A stretch of 64,000 nt of DNA from Syngnathus acus (lineage: Eukaryota > Chordata > Actinopteri > Syngnathiformes > Syngnathidae). The DNA lies in the NCBI RefSeq assembly GCF_901709675.1, contig NC_051101.1, positions 13,601,416 through 13,665,415 of the forward strand, in the 5' to 3' direction. Of the stretch, positions 1 through 10,769 are shown one piece after another; position 1 is the first letter of the stretch; every line of letters begins with the position of its first letter. The notes under the pieces are model-generated. The model ran no database searches, had not been told where the DNA came from, and saw nothing but the letters and a program-made list of their open reading frames with translations. Position numbers and translations under genes: made by a program.

Positions 1-19
1 TTGGTGAGCCGATCCCAAA

Positions 20-90
20 GACTGCACGGATGTGGCTCATGTTTTGTGTAGCTCACAAGAACTGCATGGATGTGGCTCATGTTTTGTGTT
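20..90. repeat. Two-copy tandem repeat, 40-bp period
   Basis: The block beginning CTGCACGGATGTGGCTCATG near 22 recurs near 62 with a single C-to-T difference over 28 bp. It lies in the lin28a intron and has no coding frame. Confidence 0.8.
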
Positions 91-330
91 GCGCTCCTCT
101 CTGAATATCATTAAGGCGCCGGCCGGCCGGCCGGCCGGGGGTTAGAGGTGTATCACCTTCACCCTGCTGTCATTTGTGATTAGAGCCACCGAGCAGTCGG
201 TGTGAGAGTGGAGATCGGTACGGTTTGTGCGCTTCGGTGGCGTGAATCCATTGATAAGATATCGTTCGCCCCTTCGCACTATTTTGTATCAGTACTATTC
301 CGCGCTTCATTTTTAGTTTTTTTTTCTTTT

Positions 331-550
331 CAGCTTGACCAAAATAACTAAAATATACGTTTGGGCCTTAGGTCTAGGTTCTGATTATTATTATTTTTTA
401 AATGAAGTCCACATTTCCACAGGGGAGTAAAGAAAGTTTTTTTTTTCCCGAGCCTGAGCAAAATAAAAATATATGTTTGGGCCTTAGGTTTAGGTTCTGA
501 TTATTAATTTTGAAATAAAGTCCACATTTCCGCAGGGGAGTAAAAGAAAG
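331..550. repeat. Two-copy tandem duplication, about 116-bp period
   Basis: Both copies share TTTGGGCCTTAGG (from 360 and 476), then TAGGTTCTGATTATTA, then GTCCACATTTCC and AGGGGAGTAAA. The copies differ by scattered substitutions and by the length of an A/T run. This is an imperfect local duplication inside the lin28a intron. Confidence 0.8.
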
Positions 551-1664
551 CGCTGTCCGTTTAATTGATAACAGATGCGAGAGGCAAGGCAAGCGGGTGA
601 AAGGTCGGTGTTGCCATGGGAACAATGTAGGAGTAAATGCAAGCAAAGCGCTGTGGTGCTGGGTAAGGGGTCAGGGTTCAGAGGTCATTACTGCCGCCCT
701 CCCGGACAAAGGAGCACTTCCCTTTGGCGCTCCTGACGACGGATGCTGATTCAAGGGCGGTGCCGTGACGCCGCGGGTTTAGACGCCCGTACGCCGTCCT
801 CAACGGGCAAAAGCAGCTCGTTTGTTTCAACTTCAATGGTGCAAAGGGGATGACCCCCTCCCGGTACCAAGTGACCACCCCACCCCACGCCCACCATCCA
901 TCTGTCCTACACGCGTGGTCTTTCTATAGATTTTCTGTCCATTTCCACCCGTGCCCTCTCCTCTCGGCTGTAACGCTGCTGGCATCGTATTGGACCTTGA
1001 GTTCAAAGAACGAGATCAAATCGTCTCTTTTAATTCAAATGGATTCAGTTACATAAAAATGTCCGTCAAAATAATTGTTTGACGTCAAACTGTTATTGTA
1101 GATTAAATGTATTGAATTCCATTTGAAAAAGAACCAAATTGTATTGCCTTCAAATATTCGTGATAGCTTTCACTTTGCCCTCCAAAAACTACAATTAGAA
1201 ATAATTTGCTGTCTGATGAGGCTGCCATGATATAATAAGTAACCTGCGGAGGTATGTTGAAATTGATGCCATCTGTGACCTGATATGCCCCCATCAGATG
1301 TACAGTCGAGATGAAATGGCGCCCTCTTGTGGCGAGTAACAGTCTTTTAATCCGGTCATATTGCGGGAAAAACTTCATTCCACTTCTGATGTCATTTTCA
1401 AGAACTCATATTTATATAGTACATATATATAATTATTTTTATATATTTATCTTTTTTTTAAGAAGGTGGGGATTTTTTTTGTGAAAATATCTTTTGAAAA
1501 ATGCTGTAATACGTAACCATTTTTTTAATGATCCTTTATGCCACTGTAATGTAATGGAAGATTCATAGTAATTCAGTGAAACATAGCGTACTTTCCCCAT
1601 ATTAAGGGGATTCACTATAACAATGAGAGCTTTGAACTGATGCACGATCCTGATATACTTGCAG

Positions 1665-1902
1665 GTGCTACAACTGCGGCGGTCTGGACCACCACGCCAA
1701 AGAGTGCAAGTTGCCGCCTCAGCCTAAAAAGTGCCACTTCTGCCAGAGCATCGATCACATGGTGGCCAACTGTCCAATCAAAGCACAGCAGCCCTCGCCG
1801 GCTTCTCAGGGAAAGCCGTCCGCCCTGAAGGTCAACGAGGAGGAGAAAGGTGGACACGCCTCCACCCCGCCACCGCCACCTCCTCAAGAGGCCTCCGAAT
1901 AG
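1665..1902 (+). CDS. lin28a: Lin28 homolog A, last coding exon (CCHC zinc knuckles)
   Basis: This exon encodes the C-terminal 78 residues of LIN28, an RNA-binding protein that blocks let-7 maturation in stem and progenitor cells. Two retroviral-type zinc knuckles with the exact C-x2-C-x4-H-x4-C spacing are visible: CYNCGGLDHHAKEC and CHFCQSIDHMVANC, joined by the short KLPPQPKK linker. In the family this pair grips the GGAG motif of pre-let-7. A Lys/Pro-rich tail with a run of prolines follows and ends at TAG 1900-1902. The acceptor is the AG at 1663-1664. The first base of the exon completes the preceding codon, as expected for a last exon starting just before the first knuckle. The cold-shock domain lies off the window. 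The A paralogue is favoured over lin28b because of the short tail and because the neighbours (mecr, rpa2, smpdl3b, themis2) match the human LIN28A chromosome arm. Confidence 0.93.
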
Positions 1903-4700
1903 GCCTAGCGGAGGTATTTTGTGTTTTTTCTTTTTTTTTTTTTTTTCCTTTCCTTGGAAGGTGGGCAGTATTGGTTAGCACAGAGGCCAATCAAACTGCT
2001 TCGACTGAGGAATCGCCTCCAGTCTGAAGCTTCTTTTGGAACTACCTCAGGTCAAAACAAGTTTTCTCAAGAAGAATGTTGCTGATTTGTTTTTTCATAT
2101 TTTTTTTAATTTGTTGGTATCGCTTACACTCAGGAATACTGCTGTATTATTGCACTCTTTCCAATAGTGAGAATCACTGATGATGTTTCAAGACCTTCAC
2201 TTCCGGGCGGCAAAAACTTCGACAAACCCTCATGTCGGTTGTATCGTACACATTTTTACAACATTCACTCAATTGGTTCTGATTGAGTCGCTTTAAATTT
2301 ATTTATTTTTTTGAAGAAATGAAAATGATAAACCTCATCGGCAGTAATCAATCACTTTTTGCCACCCGGAAGTACCCTGGCGCCTTTTGTTTATGATGAA
2401 AAGTAGGGCCCGACTGATTAATCGGCCAGCAGACTTAATTGGCCGATATTAGCTCTTCAAAAAAAAGTCAAAAATCGGACGATTTTTGATTTTTTTTTTC
2501 TCTCTATTGTGAAGTTAAACAAATGTTAAAAGACAAAAGATTGTAAAATGGTCAATCTTCACGCTTATAATTAGCATCTACATTGTTAGCATTAAGGGAC
2601 CAAAAACGTTATTTTATTCATTATACTTGCGTTTTATTAATCGGCCAAATAATCGGTTATTAGAATTTTGCTCTGCTAAATATTAAAATTGACAAGGGCT
2701 TAGAAAAAGAAAGAAAGAAAAAAAAACCAATGCCAAGTCTTAAGGAAAACATCTGTCGGAGATGATCGGATAGATTATCCTGCTAAGTTTTTCTTGACCT
2801 CGCCTCTTCTGAGACCGTTCTAGCTCATTTTGTTTTTCAATTTCAGTCGGTCAGTCGCTGCGGTCACGTGACTCACTCTAGCCCACTTACTTCTCCAACG
2901 ACTCGTACACCTGCCTGATAAGTGTGAAGCTTTTTGGGCTTTTGTCACAAGCTTTTTTACGGCAGGGTGGTGTGACATAGCATATGCTACATAATTAGCA
3001 AAACCACACCCAAAAAAAAAAAAAAATCAACCTTCATACCTCACTTTGGATAGAATTCCAATAAATTTTGTCTCCAATCAGAGTTACCAAAGGCATATAC
3101 GTTCCATCATCAGTACTATTAAGCGCACACGAGAGCATGACGACGCTGCATCCATCACTTCCGATTGTAGTTACTGAGGTCTTCAGCTAGCGCTCCTCTT
3201 GCTACTTGAAAACAAAGCGCACACTGTGATGTTACCAGTGGGATGGCTGGTGTTTTTTTTTTATTCCCTAACCCTTCTTCCCTATTTTAGTGTGTTTTTT
3301 TTAAGATCCAAAGTGATCATTATTTGAGACACCACCCTCCCAAGTGTTGGGTCATCTGTGCTGGAAACAGCCAAGCCTGCGCCGAGGAGCCCGTACGTCG
3401 TACTAGCTAGCTAAATCGGCGCTATACTCCCGTTTTACAGGAGACGCCGACGCTCTCAATTAATATATAATATGTAAAATTATTCTTTTTTTTTTTTTAA
3501 AGAGAGAGAGAGAGAAAAATAATCATGCTACGTATTTATTTTCATCCAGAATTAGGCGTTCCAACACTCAGGTAACTTAATCGGTGCCCTTTGATTATCG
3601 AGTTCAGCACAGTAGAAAATCGAGATGGACATAATCATTGGTGTTCGATGGGTTAAATGTGTCAAATTGGACCCATGCTAATAAGAAACTGGCATGGAAG
3701 TAGGAGTTCAGAACATTCAGAGACATTCAAGTTGATGAATTTATCCCTCATTGTCCATCAAGTTTACTGCCCATGTCGTGTATGAATTAACTATTCAGCA
3801 TCAGCAACGTACAGAATGTAATTTACGGGTATGTAGTATTTTTAAAAATTTGCTCTGGTTTTTTTTTCCTCAAATCATTTTGTTAAGCTTCTATATATCT
3901 ATGCCAAAACCAATGCAATGTGCACTAATGATGTGTCAGATGCATTTTTTTTTATCAATATATATTCAGGTTAGCCTCTTTAGAATTACCTCTCCTTTTA
4001 TATATGTTTTAGTTATTTGATTCACGCGCTCGTTGGCTCACCTCAGGAAATAAAACACCCGTTTCGAAAACTCAGGGAATAGTTCGGACGGGTTAGAAAG
4101 GAGTCGACGAGCGCACGCCGAAGGTTGTACACGCGCCGCCGTTATTTGTCGTGTTTTCCTCCGTAATGGTCGAAGATGGTGATGTAGTTGAATATTATAT
4201 ATGAAGGGGTGGTGATTGGGGGGGGCTTTAATAATGAAATCATCCTTTCAAAATGTGGCTTGTTCTAGACTATCAGTGCTAATGACACACTCGCACTTGT
4301 TCAGATTGGATCCAAGTGAAGGGGAACCTACAAGCAAACAAAACCTCAAAGTAACTGATAAAAAAAAAAAAAAAAAAGGTCCTACCTCCCCAACTTGGAT
4401 AAGCTGCAAAATGCTCAGGGTAACTCTTTGTTTGTGACCATCAGCCATTTTTTGTTGTTGTTTTGTTCGTGATGTATCTTATCAATTGAATGGCTCGAGA
4501 TAATTTCCACCCAAAGGGTACCAAAAAATGTGCATTTGTTACTGATGAATGTAATCAATGTTTACTGCCATGGAAACAATGATCTTGATCTCAGGCTAGT
4601 TTTTGTCCAAGATGAGCAGTGTGTAGTGTTTACTGCCATGATGTTTTGATATGTAAAGATCCTTCTCCATTTCAAAATAAATATGACAATACTCATGTTT
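1903..4700 (+). other. lin28a: Long 3'UTR of lin28a with microRNA-family seed matches
   Basis: About 2.8 kb of AT-rich sequence follows the stop and has no credible ORF. Seed matches seen: let-7 8-mer CTACCTCA at 2042-2049 and 7-mer CTACCTC at 4382-4388; miR-125 8-mer CTCAGGGA at 4071-4078 and 7-mer CTCAGGG at 4414-4420; miR-9 7-mer ACCAAAG at 3086-3092; miR-30 7-mer TGTTTAC at 4559-4565 and 4627-4633. All four families are reported repressors of mammalian LIN28A. An AATAAA at 4676-4681 is a plausible final poly(A) signal; an earlier AATAAA near 4045-4055 could give a shorter form that keeps only the proximal let-7 site. The UTR end is inferred. Confidence 0.6.
2404..2690. mobile_element. Probable degraded non-autonomous DNA transposon
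   Basis: The sequence opens with TAGGGCCCGACTGATTAATCGG and ends with ATTAATCGGCCAAATAATCGG. The interior repeats ATCGG/CCGAT words. This resembles a dispersed fish element whose consensus starts TAGGGCCCGACCGAT. Boundaries are approximate and no target-site duplication was found. It lies inside the lin28a 3'UTR, so part of that UTR is transposon-derived. Confidence 0.45.
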
Positions 4701-5099
4701 TCTGCTCAAGCACTCACTGGACACTTCTTTTGGTACAGAATGTGAATTAGTTATATCCAAAATGCTGACTTTACAATAAGCTGTATGATAATGCTGGTTT
4801 ATAATGTCAGGAGTGATAATATATTTAGTCAAATATTTAACCAAAATCATAAATTAAATAGATATATTTTAGTGTCTGCAACAAGTCGGCATGTCAAAAC
4901 ACTAACTTGTGTTTTCCAATATTAGTAAGAATGATTAAAAAAATATGTTTTCACTATAAAATAAGTAGCTTTGATAAAGTAGCAGTTATACTTTCGGTGT
5001 CAAGAGGTTTTAAAAACAAAATCCGCTCCGTCCGACATATAAGCTCTGTCCACTTGGAGGCGCTGTTTTTTATTGACATACTTATTACGTCATTCCAAC

Positions 5100-5126
5100 A
5101 TGGCCGCCCCCGTCCAGCAAGATTAG
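5100..5126 (+). promoter_or_regulatory. mecr: Short upstream ORF in the mecr 5' leader
   Basis: An ATG in CAACATGGCC context begins an 8-codon frame (MAAPVQQD) ending in TAG, 44 bases before the mecr start. Whether it is transcribed depends on the transcription start, which is not visible. If it is in the mRNA, it would damp or gate translation of mecr. Confidence 0.4.
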
Positions 5127-5170
5127 CTAAACTAGCCCTCGCCGAATATTGTGTCCGTTTTCACGTCACA

Positions 5171-7417
5171 ATGTGGCCACAACTTGGCACCGGCTGTTAT
5201 ACAAACGTTTTACTTTGTAGAAGAAGCTTGTTGGCCGCCGCTCTTGACAAACGTCACCGAGGAGCAGCTCAAGCTGATAGTAACATCCGCCACCTGAGCC
5301 GCTGCAAAGCTCTGGTGTACACAAACCACGGAGATCCTGCCCATGTCATACAGTAAGAATTTCAAAACAATTTGCTTTTTTGTCTTCATTACTGGCTCAA
5401 ATGAGTTTGTCATTTTTATATTTCCATTTATTCTAATTTGTTTGATTGTATTTCATGTTTTACTAATGGAAGCCTGCGTCTCGCTAGTAGGAGCAATTAA
5501 GCACCACTGACTAATTTCAGGAAACACAGCACATTGTTTTTACAATCCTGTGCCAACTTTTGAGGATAATGTGAAGACTATGTCCATTAGGTTGCAGAAT
5601 GTGGACCTTCCCCCACTGGGTCCAAAAGATGTTCTGGTTAAAATCCTGGCTGCTCCCATCAACCCATCTGACATCAACATGATCCAAGGTACCAAAAATT
5701 GTTGGAGAAGCTCAAGACTTTTTACAGTGAACCCACCCTTTTCACAACACTCTAAATGGAGCTCCTCCCCTCAAATAGTTGCTTGACACCACATTGTCAC
5801 ATTTGTTTTTTTCAGGGACGTATGCCATTCTGCCCGACCTCCCAGCCATTGGCGGCAATGAGGGCGTGGCCCAGGTGGTGGAGGTGGGCGGCCAGGTCAC
5901 GTCTCTCCAAAAAGGAGACTGGGTCATCCCAAGAGATGCCGGATTGGGTAAATGAACACTTGTGGCACCTAGCTTGCGTACGCGAGCAACCCGTTTGCAG
6001 CTTCCGGGTTTCCGTCGACAGGCACGTGGAGGACGGCGGCTGTGTTGGACGAAGAAGACGTGATCTCGGTGCCTGGCGACATCCCCCTGTTGGCGGCCGC
6101 CACACTCGGGGTGAACCCCTGCACTGCTTTCAGGATGCTGGTTGATTTTGAGCACCTGGAGCCAGGTAGAAAACAGCATTTCATCCTGGAAATAGACAAT
6201 ATTGAAAATGTACTAAAATGAATGCTAAAAACCAAACATCCCAGATAGGTTGACTTGACAGCGGTTGACTTTGCAGGTGATTCGGTGATCCAGAATGCAG
6301 CCAACAGTGGCGTGGGACAGGCGCTCATTCAGATTGCAGCGGCGAGGGGGATAAACACCATCAACGTCCTCCGAGACAGGTTGAATCGAAATCATCGTTA
6401 TGTGTTTATTAACTGCCCAGGCCTACTGTGCTGACTCATTTCGCAAATATAATTTCTAAAGATATGGGAGGCTTCATTTTCATGCTGTGACTCAAGTTGA
6501 CACCTGTGTACTTTTCTTTCTTTACAAAGGCCAGAGTTCACCCAGCTCAGTGATAGGCTGAAAGCGCTGGGAGCGAGTCACGTGATCAAGGAGGACGCAC
6601 TGAGACGGCCCGAGATGAAGGAACTCTTCAAGGCGCGTCTTGTCAAAACAGTGCATCCGTTCGTTTACGCTCGCGCCGGTGTGAGAACTGGGCACCCACA
6701 AAAGCTACCAAGTGAATAATTTGGGGTCTTTCTTTGCAGATGTGTCCAAAGCCCAAACTGGCTTTAAATGCAGTTGGAGGGAAGAGTGCCATCGAACTGC
6801 TTCGTCATCTCCGGTGAGCACGCTGCTCAGTCTAAAAAATGAGAAAAAAACAGTTGTTTTGTAACACAAGCGTGTTGACGGCAGGATTGGAGGGTCCATG
6901 GTGACCTACGGAGGGATGTCCAGACAGCCCGTGACTGTCCCTGTGGTACGCCGCATTATCACCTTGATCATTTAACTCCTAGCCAAATTATTTTTTTTCC
7001 TCATGTTATATTGCCCCCCCCACTATCTGCTTTCCTAGAGTGCTCTTATTTTCAAGGACGTGAAAGTGTGCGGCTTCTGGGTGACGCAGTGGAAGAGACA
7101 ACACTCAATTGGTGAGGTGGCACAAGTGGCTGCGTACCCTTGACTGATGATGGAAAATTGAGTTTGAATTTATGTCGCATTATAAATGTCATATTGGGAT
7201 GGTGCACATATCAAATGAGGTTTGATTGGACTAAAATGCTCCATTGTTTGTGGATCCAGGAGCGTTCAGAAGCATGCTGGACGAGCTGTGCTCCCTCATC
7301 CGCCAGGGAAAGCTGAGCGCTCCCGCCTGTGCCGAGGTGGCCCTGGGCGACTACCGCCAAGCTCTGGACGCCGCCATGCAGCCTTTCACCTCGGCCAAGC
7401 AGATCCTGATCACGTGA
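5171..7417 (+). CDS. mecr: Mitochondrial trans-2-enoyl-CoA/ACP reductase
   Basis: MECR catalyses the NADPH-dependent last step of mitochondrial type II fatty-acid synthesis, which feeds lipoic-acid production. Ten coding exons were joined: 5171-5352, 5591-5688, 5816-5947, 6022-6165, 6277-6379, 6530-6632, 6740-6813, 6885-6945, 7039-7111, 7260-7417. They give 375 residues (human 373). The first ~45 residues are Arg-rich and amphipathic, as in a mitochondrial presequence. [14 protein letters not shown] and then Tyr96 in [10 protein letters not shown] mark the substrate-binding N-terminal fold. [12 protein letters not shown] and [13 protein letters not shown] form the nucleotide-binding half, and GGKS and TYGGM follow. 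The exon-6 donor appears to be AAG|GC (6633-6634), a GC-AG intron; the only in-frame GT alternative (6645) would add four residues and is weak. Possible poly(A) signals lie at 7722-7727 and 7887-7892. The gene is tail-to-tail with smpdl3b. Confidence 0.96.
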
Positions 7418-8092
7418 TGAAGCGTCACCATGTCAGGTTGAAAGTTCACCATTGTAGAGGCACAATCTTCTTTTATGAGCCATTTATGAGTTGATACATA
7501 AGAGGCGTCCAGGATGGACTCATATCGTAGGCCATATAATCAACATAAAGACTGATACTGTTTATTTCATTTTTAAGCGGCAAACAAAGAGTAATATATT
7601 TTGTAGAAACGTGGAATGGACTAAATCACGTATCTATGAAAGCCATACAGGTGATAAGAAGCTAAATGTACCTGGTTTATGTTTACAATTGTCATATCTA
7701 CTTGGCAGATTTTTAGATCACATTAAAATACAAAGCTTTGGTCATTGAAAGGCTACAGTGTGTGTTTGAAGGGAGTGGATAAAGAAAGTCTACACACCCC
7801 TTTTCAACTACACGCGATATGGACAAAAAATGAAACCAACCCTTCATGACCTGTACAACTCAAGTGAAATACAAGTGGAAGTATAAAATAAATAACTGAG
7901 ATAATGGAAAAGGAAATTGGGTGAACATTACTGTAGTCGATGTCTTACTCTGCTGTGGGATTGTTGCGACAATGTTTTTAGATTCGGTTGGAAGTGCCAA
8001 CAAGAAACACACGGCTACCTACAACAAAATCATTTACATTTGTGATTATTAGGAGGATATTCCTCGAACGGGCCATCCGTGCAAATCGCCAA
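7418..8092. other. Convergent intergenic stretch between mecr and smpdl3b
   Basis: This 675-bp gap holds the 3'UTRs of both genes. A TTTATT at 7561-7566 is a possible smpdl3b poly(A) signal on the minus strand, which would make the two 3'UTRs overlap. From about 7775 the text 'aaagaaagtctacacaccc' resembles the edge of a dispersed teleost repeat, but its limits could not be set. No ORF here looks real. Confidence 0.5.
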
Positions 8093-10769
8093 CTACTGCC
8101 GAGCGAAAAGCAACAGGACGCCGGCGGCCGCGCCGACGACGCTCAGCGGGGCTCCCCCGAGGCTGCCGGCCGCCGCCTCCGTGGCCACGCAGCGCTCGTA
8201 CCTTTGGTAGTCGACCTCGCGCGTGGCGCACACGTGATCCGCGCGGCATCCTTTGTCGCACTCGCTCAGGTCAAAGTTGACCGAGTTGAAGCGGTAGTAC
8301 CGCTGCAGGCTGCAGTGGTCTTTGGAGATGCTCTCCAGGACCTTCTGCATGGAGGCCGGAGAGGCGTCGGCCACCTGGAAGCTCTCGGTCAGCCGGTACT
8401 CCTTCTCCCAGCGGTCCTGGCCCTTGTTGGCGCGCGTCAAGTTCAGATAGTACGTCACCACGTCCTAAAGACAAAAAAAAAAAACACAACAGGCCACATT
8501 CAGTGGCGTGTTTGAGAATGCAGCTACATCAGGAGTGTAGAACATGCAGTACAGTAACAGCCCGTCAGGGGGTGCAATTTACAGTTTAGTGTGAGCAGTG
8601 CAGTGTGTATGTGAAGAAAAGGCCCCGAACTAGTGTTTGGGGGAAATGTTCTGCCCTCCGTACTTGAACCACAAGCGTTGTGCCGTTGTATTCAAAGATG
8701 CGAATGCCAGGATTGTTGGCACCGTTCTTGACTCCGGGAAGTGTGGTCTTCCACGGCGTCACCCCCGGGCTGACGAATATGGTGCTGATGGGGGAGTCTG
8801 CAGGGAAAAGGACACATTTGGTACACATCAGAATCTGTTTGTTTCTTCCACCCAAATTGCTGAAACGCTAACCACAGAGTACAATTCACATTACCTTTGG
8901 TGTCGTAGAACATGCGGAAGGCGTCGGTGTGGTGGTGGCCAAAGAACTGTCCCTTAATGACTGCGTGGTGCTTCTGAATCAATTCCAGGTAGCGCTTGTT
9001 GAACTGCGGCCTGTACCAAGGCGTGCGCCTCTTCTTCTCAAACATCCCCGGAGGGACGTGGCCGATGATGTACACCTGCGCAACAAGCGCGCGGTAAAGA
9101 GAAGATTGGTGAGAAATGCTTGTTTGTCAATTTTGGTCCCGTTCTTTGACTTTGCCTTCTCTTTGTCGCCGGCCGCCTTTGTGAGAACGCCATCCGCCCA
9201 GTCAAACTGCTTGGCCGGATCCGCATCGTTCTCGGTGACCATGTTGCGGTTGTAGTAGAGATTTGTGTTGAGCACCAACATCCTGAAACCTGGCCGATTC
9301 AAAAGTCTTTCTGTGTAGTAGCCGCCTGCAATGGAAGATGGGCAACATTTGGAGGTTGTCAAGTCATTGCTCGGATGAAACCAGGCGTAATTGTAGATTT
9401 CTAAATCAATGACTTCAATTTGGCCAAAAGCTGCCATTGAAATCAACTCCACTCAAGGCATATGAAAACACATCTAAAAGACAGAGAGTTTTAACTCATT
9501 CACTGCCAACCCACTTCATATCTTTGACGTCTATATCCGTCAATGGCACTGAACGAGTTAAGTCAGATACGAGTCAAGTCATCAATGTTGAAGAAGGAGG
9601 ACCTTTTTTGAAGGTTTCCTGTGACGCTGGCTCCAACCAGAGCTCCCACATTTTGGCCGTTTGGTTGTAGATGTTGTTGTAACCACTGGGAAGCTGGCTC
9701 TTGGGGTGGTAGTCATGGTTACCCAGGGCAGAGTACACCTTGGTTCCTCCACAGATGGCAAATAACACGACGTTTATGACTCCTCATTAAAAGCGCACTG
9801 CCGACTTCCCCTTTTTCACGCTTGGAGCCGGACGTACCTGGAAAAACGTTTTGGAGGATTTGGGTGAGGTTGCCGATTATGCGCAGAACGGCTTCCTCGC
9901 CCAGCTTCTCATTGGGAACGTGCGGCGTGTCGTCTCTGTATGAAGATCATACGATGTTAAGAACCCGGAGCTGACGTAACTCACTGAATTGGCGTGCAGC
10001 AGAACACCTAAATGCCAATTCACCATGTTTGCTTGGAAACCTGGGCTCCATTCATTGACCCGAGCATTTGTTCAAAGTAAAAAAATAATAAGTACTAGTC
10101 AAAATCCACTCTGAAACTAAATACATTTAAAAATACAATAATTATTAGAGGCTTGTTTTCTACATGCTAACTTCCATTCTAATAGCTATTCAACTTGTTT
10201 TTTTACGCATTACATATTGTGACCATTTCACACGTGACAAATACCTAGAAATAGAAAAAGCAAAACAACTAAACATGTTCTAATAAAAAAAAATAAAAAA
10301 AATTGCAAAATTTCTCTGAACACAAATGAAAACCAATTGAATTTGAGTGCTAAAGAAAAAGGACCAAATGAAACCCAGTTTACCAAAGCTACATTGTCAC
10401 CGACCACCTACCCTGTCCACACAATGAAATCTGGGTCGGGCAGAATATCCTTCATGGCGTAAATGGAGGAGTTAATGAGGTTCCAGGGGGAGTCGCAGGC
10501 ATAGTTGCCAAACGGACCTGCCTGCTCTGCTGGATTGGATCCGCTTGAGTCACACACTTTTGCGGGCTCCTTGCTCCAGTCGTAGGACGCATCCCAGTGG
10601 AGATCAGTGATGTGCCAAAAATTCCCTAATACATATGAATTGATCCACACAGTGACCTAATACTTTTGATTTACACACTCAGAAATATTGATAAAAGGAT
10701 TTACTCACCTGACAGCGCAAAGGAGCCTTGAAGAAGCAGGCAACATAGCAGCAACTTTTCTGCAGACAT
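8093..10769 (-). CDS. smpdl3b: Acid sphingomyelinase-like phosphodiesterase 3b
   Basis: SMPDL3B is a GPI-anchored, extracellular metallophosphoesterase that tunes lipid rafts and innate (TLR) signalling. Eight exons on the minus strand: 10769-10709, 10625-10412, 9935-9838, 9746-9603, 9325-9156, 9075-8895, 8797-8664, 8464-8093. They give 457 residues (human 455). A signal peptide (about 1-20, Leu-rich) is followed by metal-binding motifs in order: D28-L-H30, G133-N-H-D136, G234-H235, and G275-H-H-H278-T-D. A Cys-rich C-terminal domain follows. The last ~30 residues are small and hydrophobic and end LLLFARQ, consistent with a GPI-attachment signal. Intron 5 seems to use a GC donor (GAGAAG|GCAAAG, GC at 9155-9154): only this keeps frame into VYIIGHVPPG. 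Intron 4 holds a small palindromic repeat. The gene is divergent from rpa2, with start codons about 1.36 kb apart. Confidence 0.95.
9491..9561. mobile_element. Tiny palindromic MITE-like element in smpdl3b intron 4
   Basis: The ends TTAACTCATTCACTGCCA (9491-9508) and TGGCACTGAACGAGTTAA (9544-9561) are inverted copies with two mismatches. A second, inner inversion around GACGTCTATATCCGTCA adds to the fold. Elements of this kind, with 'cattcactgccattgacg' text, are dispersed in several fish genomes. It has no coding capacity. Confidence 0.6.

Larger units (their letters stand above)
1..1664 (+). other. lin28a: 3' part of the last intron of lin28a
   Basis: No lin28a exon other than the last could be found here: neither the cold-shock domain nor the basic linker that precedes the zinc knuckles is visible in any frame. 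The stretch contains a 40-bp-period tandem repeat (about 20-90), a GGCC-rich run (118-138) and a 116-bp-period tandem duplication (about 331-550). The AG acceptor at 1663-1664 closes the intron. A GC-richer segment at 680-880 is open on the minus strand but resembles nothing I recognise. Confidence 0.6.

Noticed and set aside
4907-5170. Extended in-frame start for mecr upstream of 5171
   Set aside because: The frame is open back to 4907 but the extra residues are not a presequence-like extension and cross what should be promoter DNA; MWPQ at 5171 aligns with human MW.
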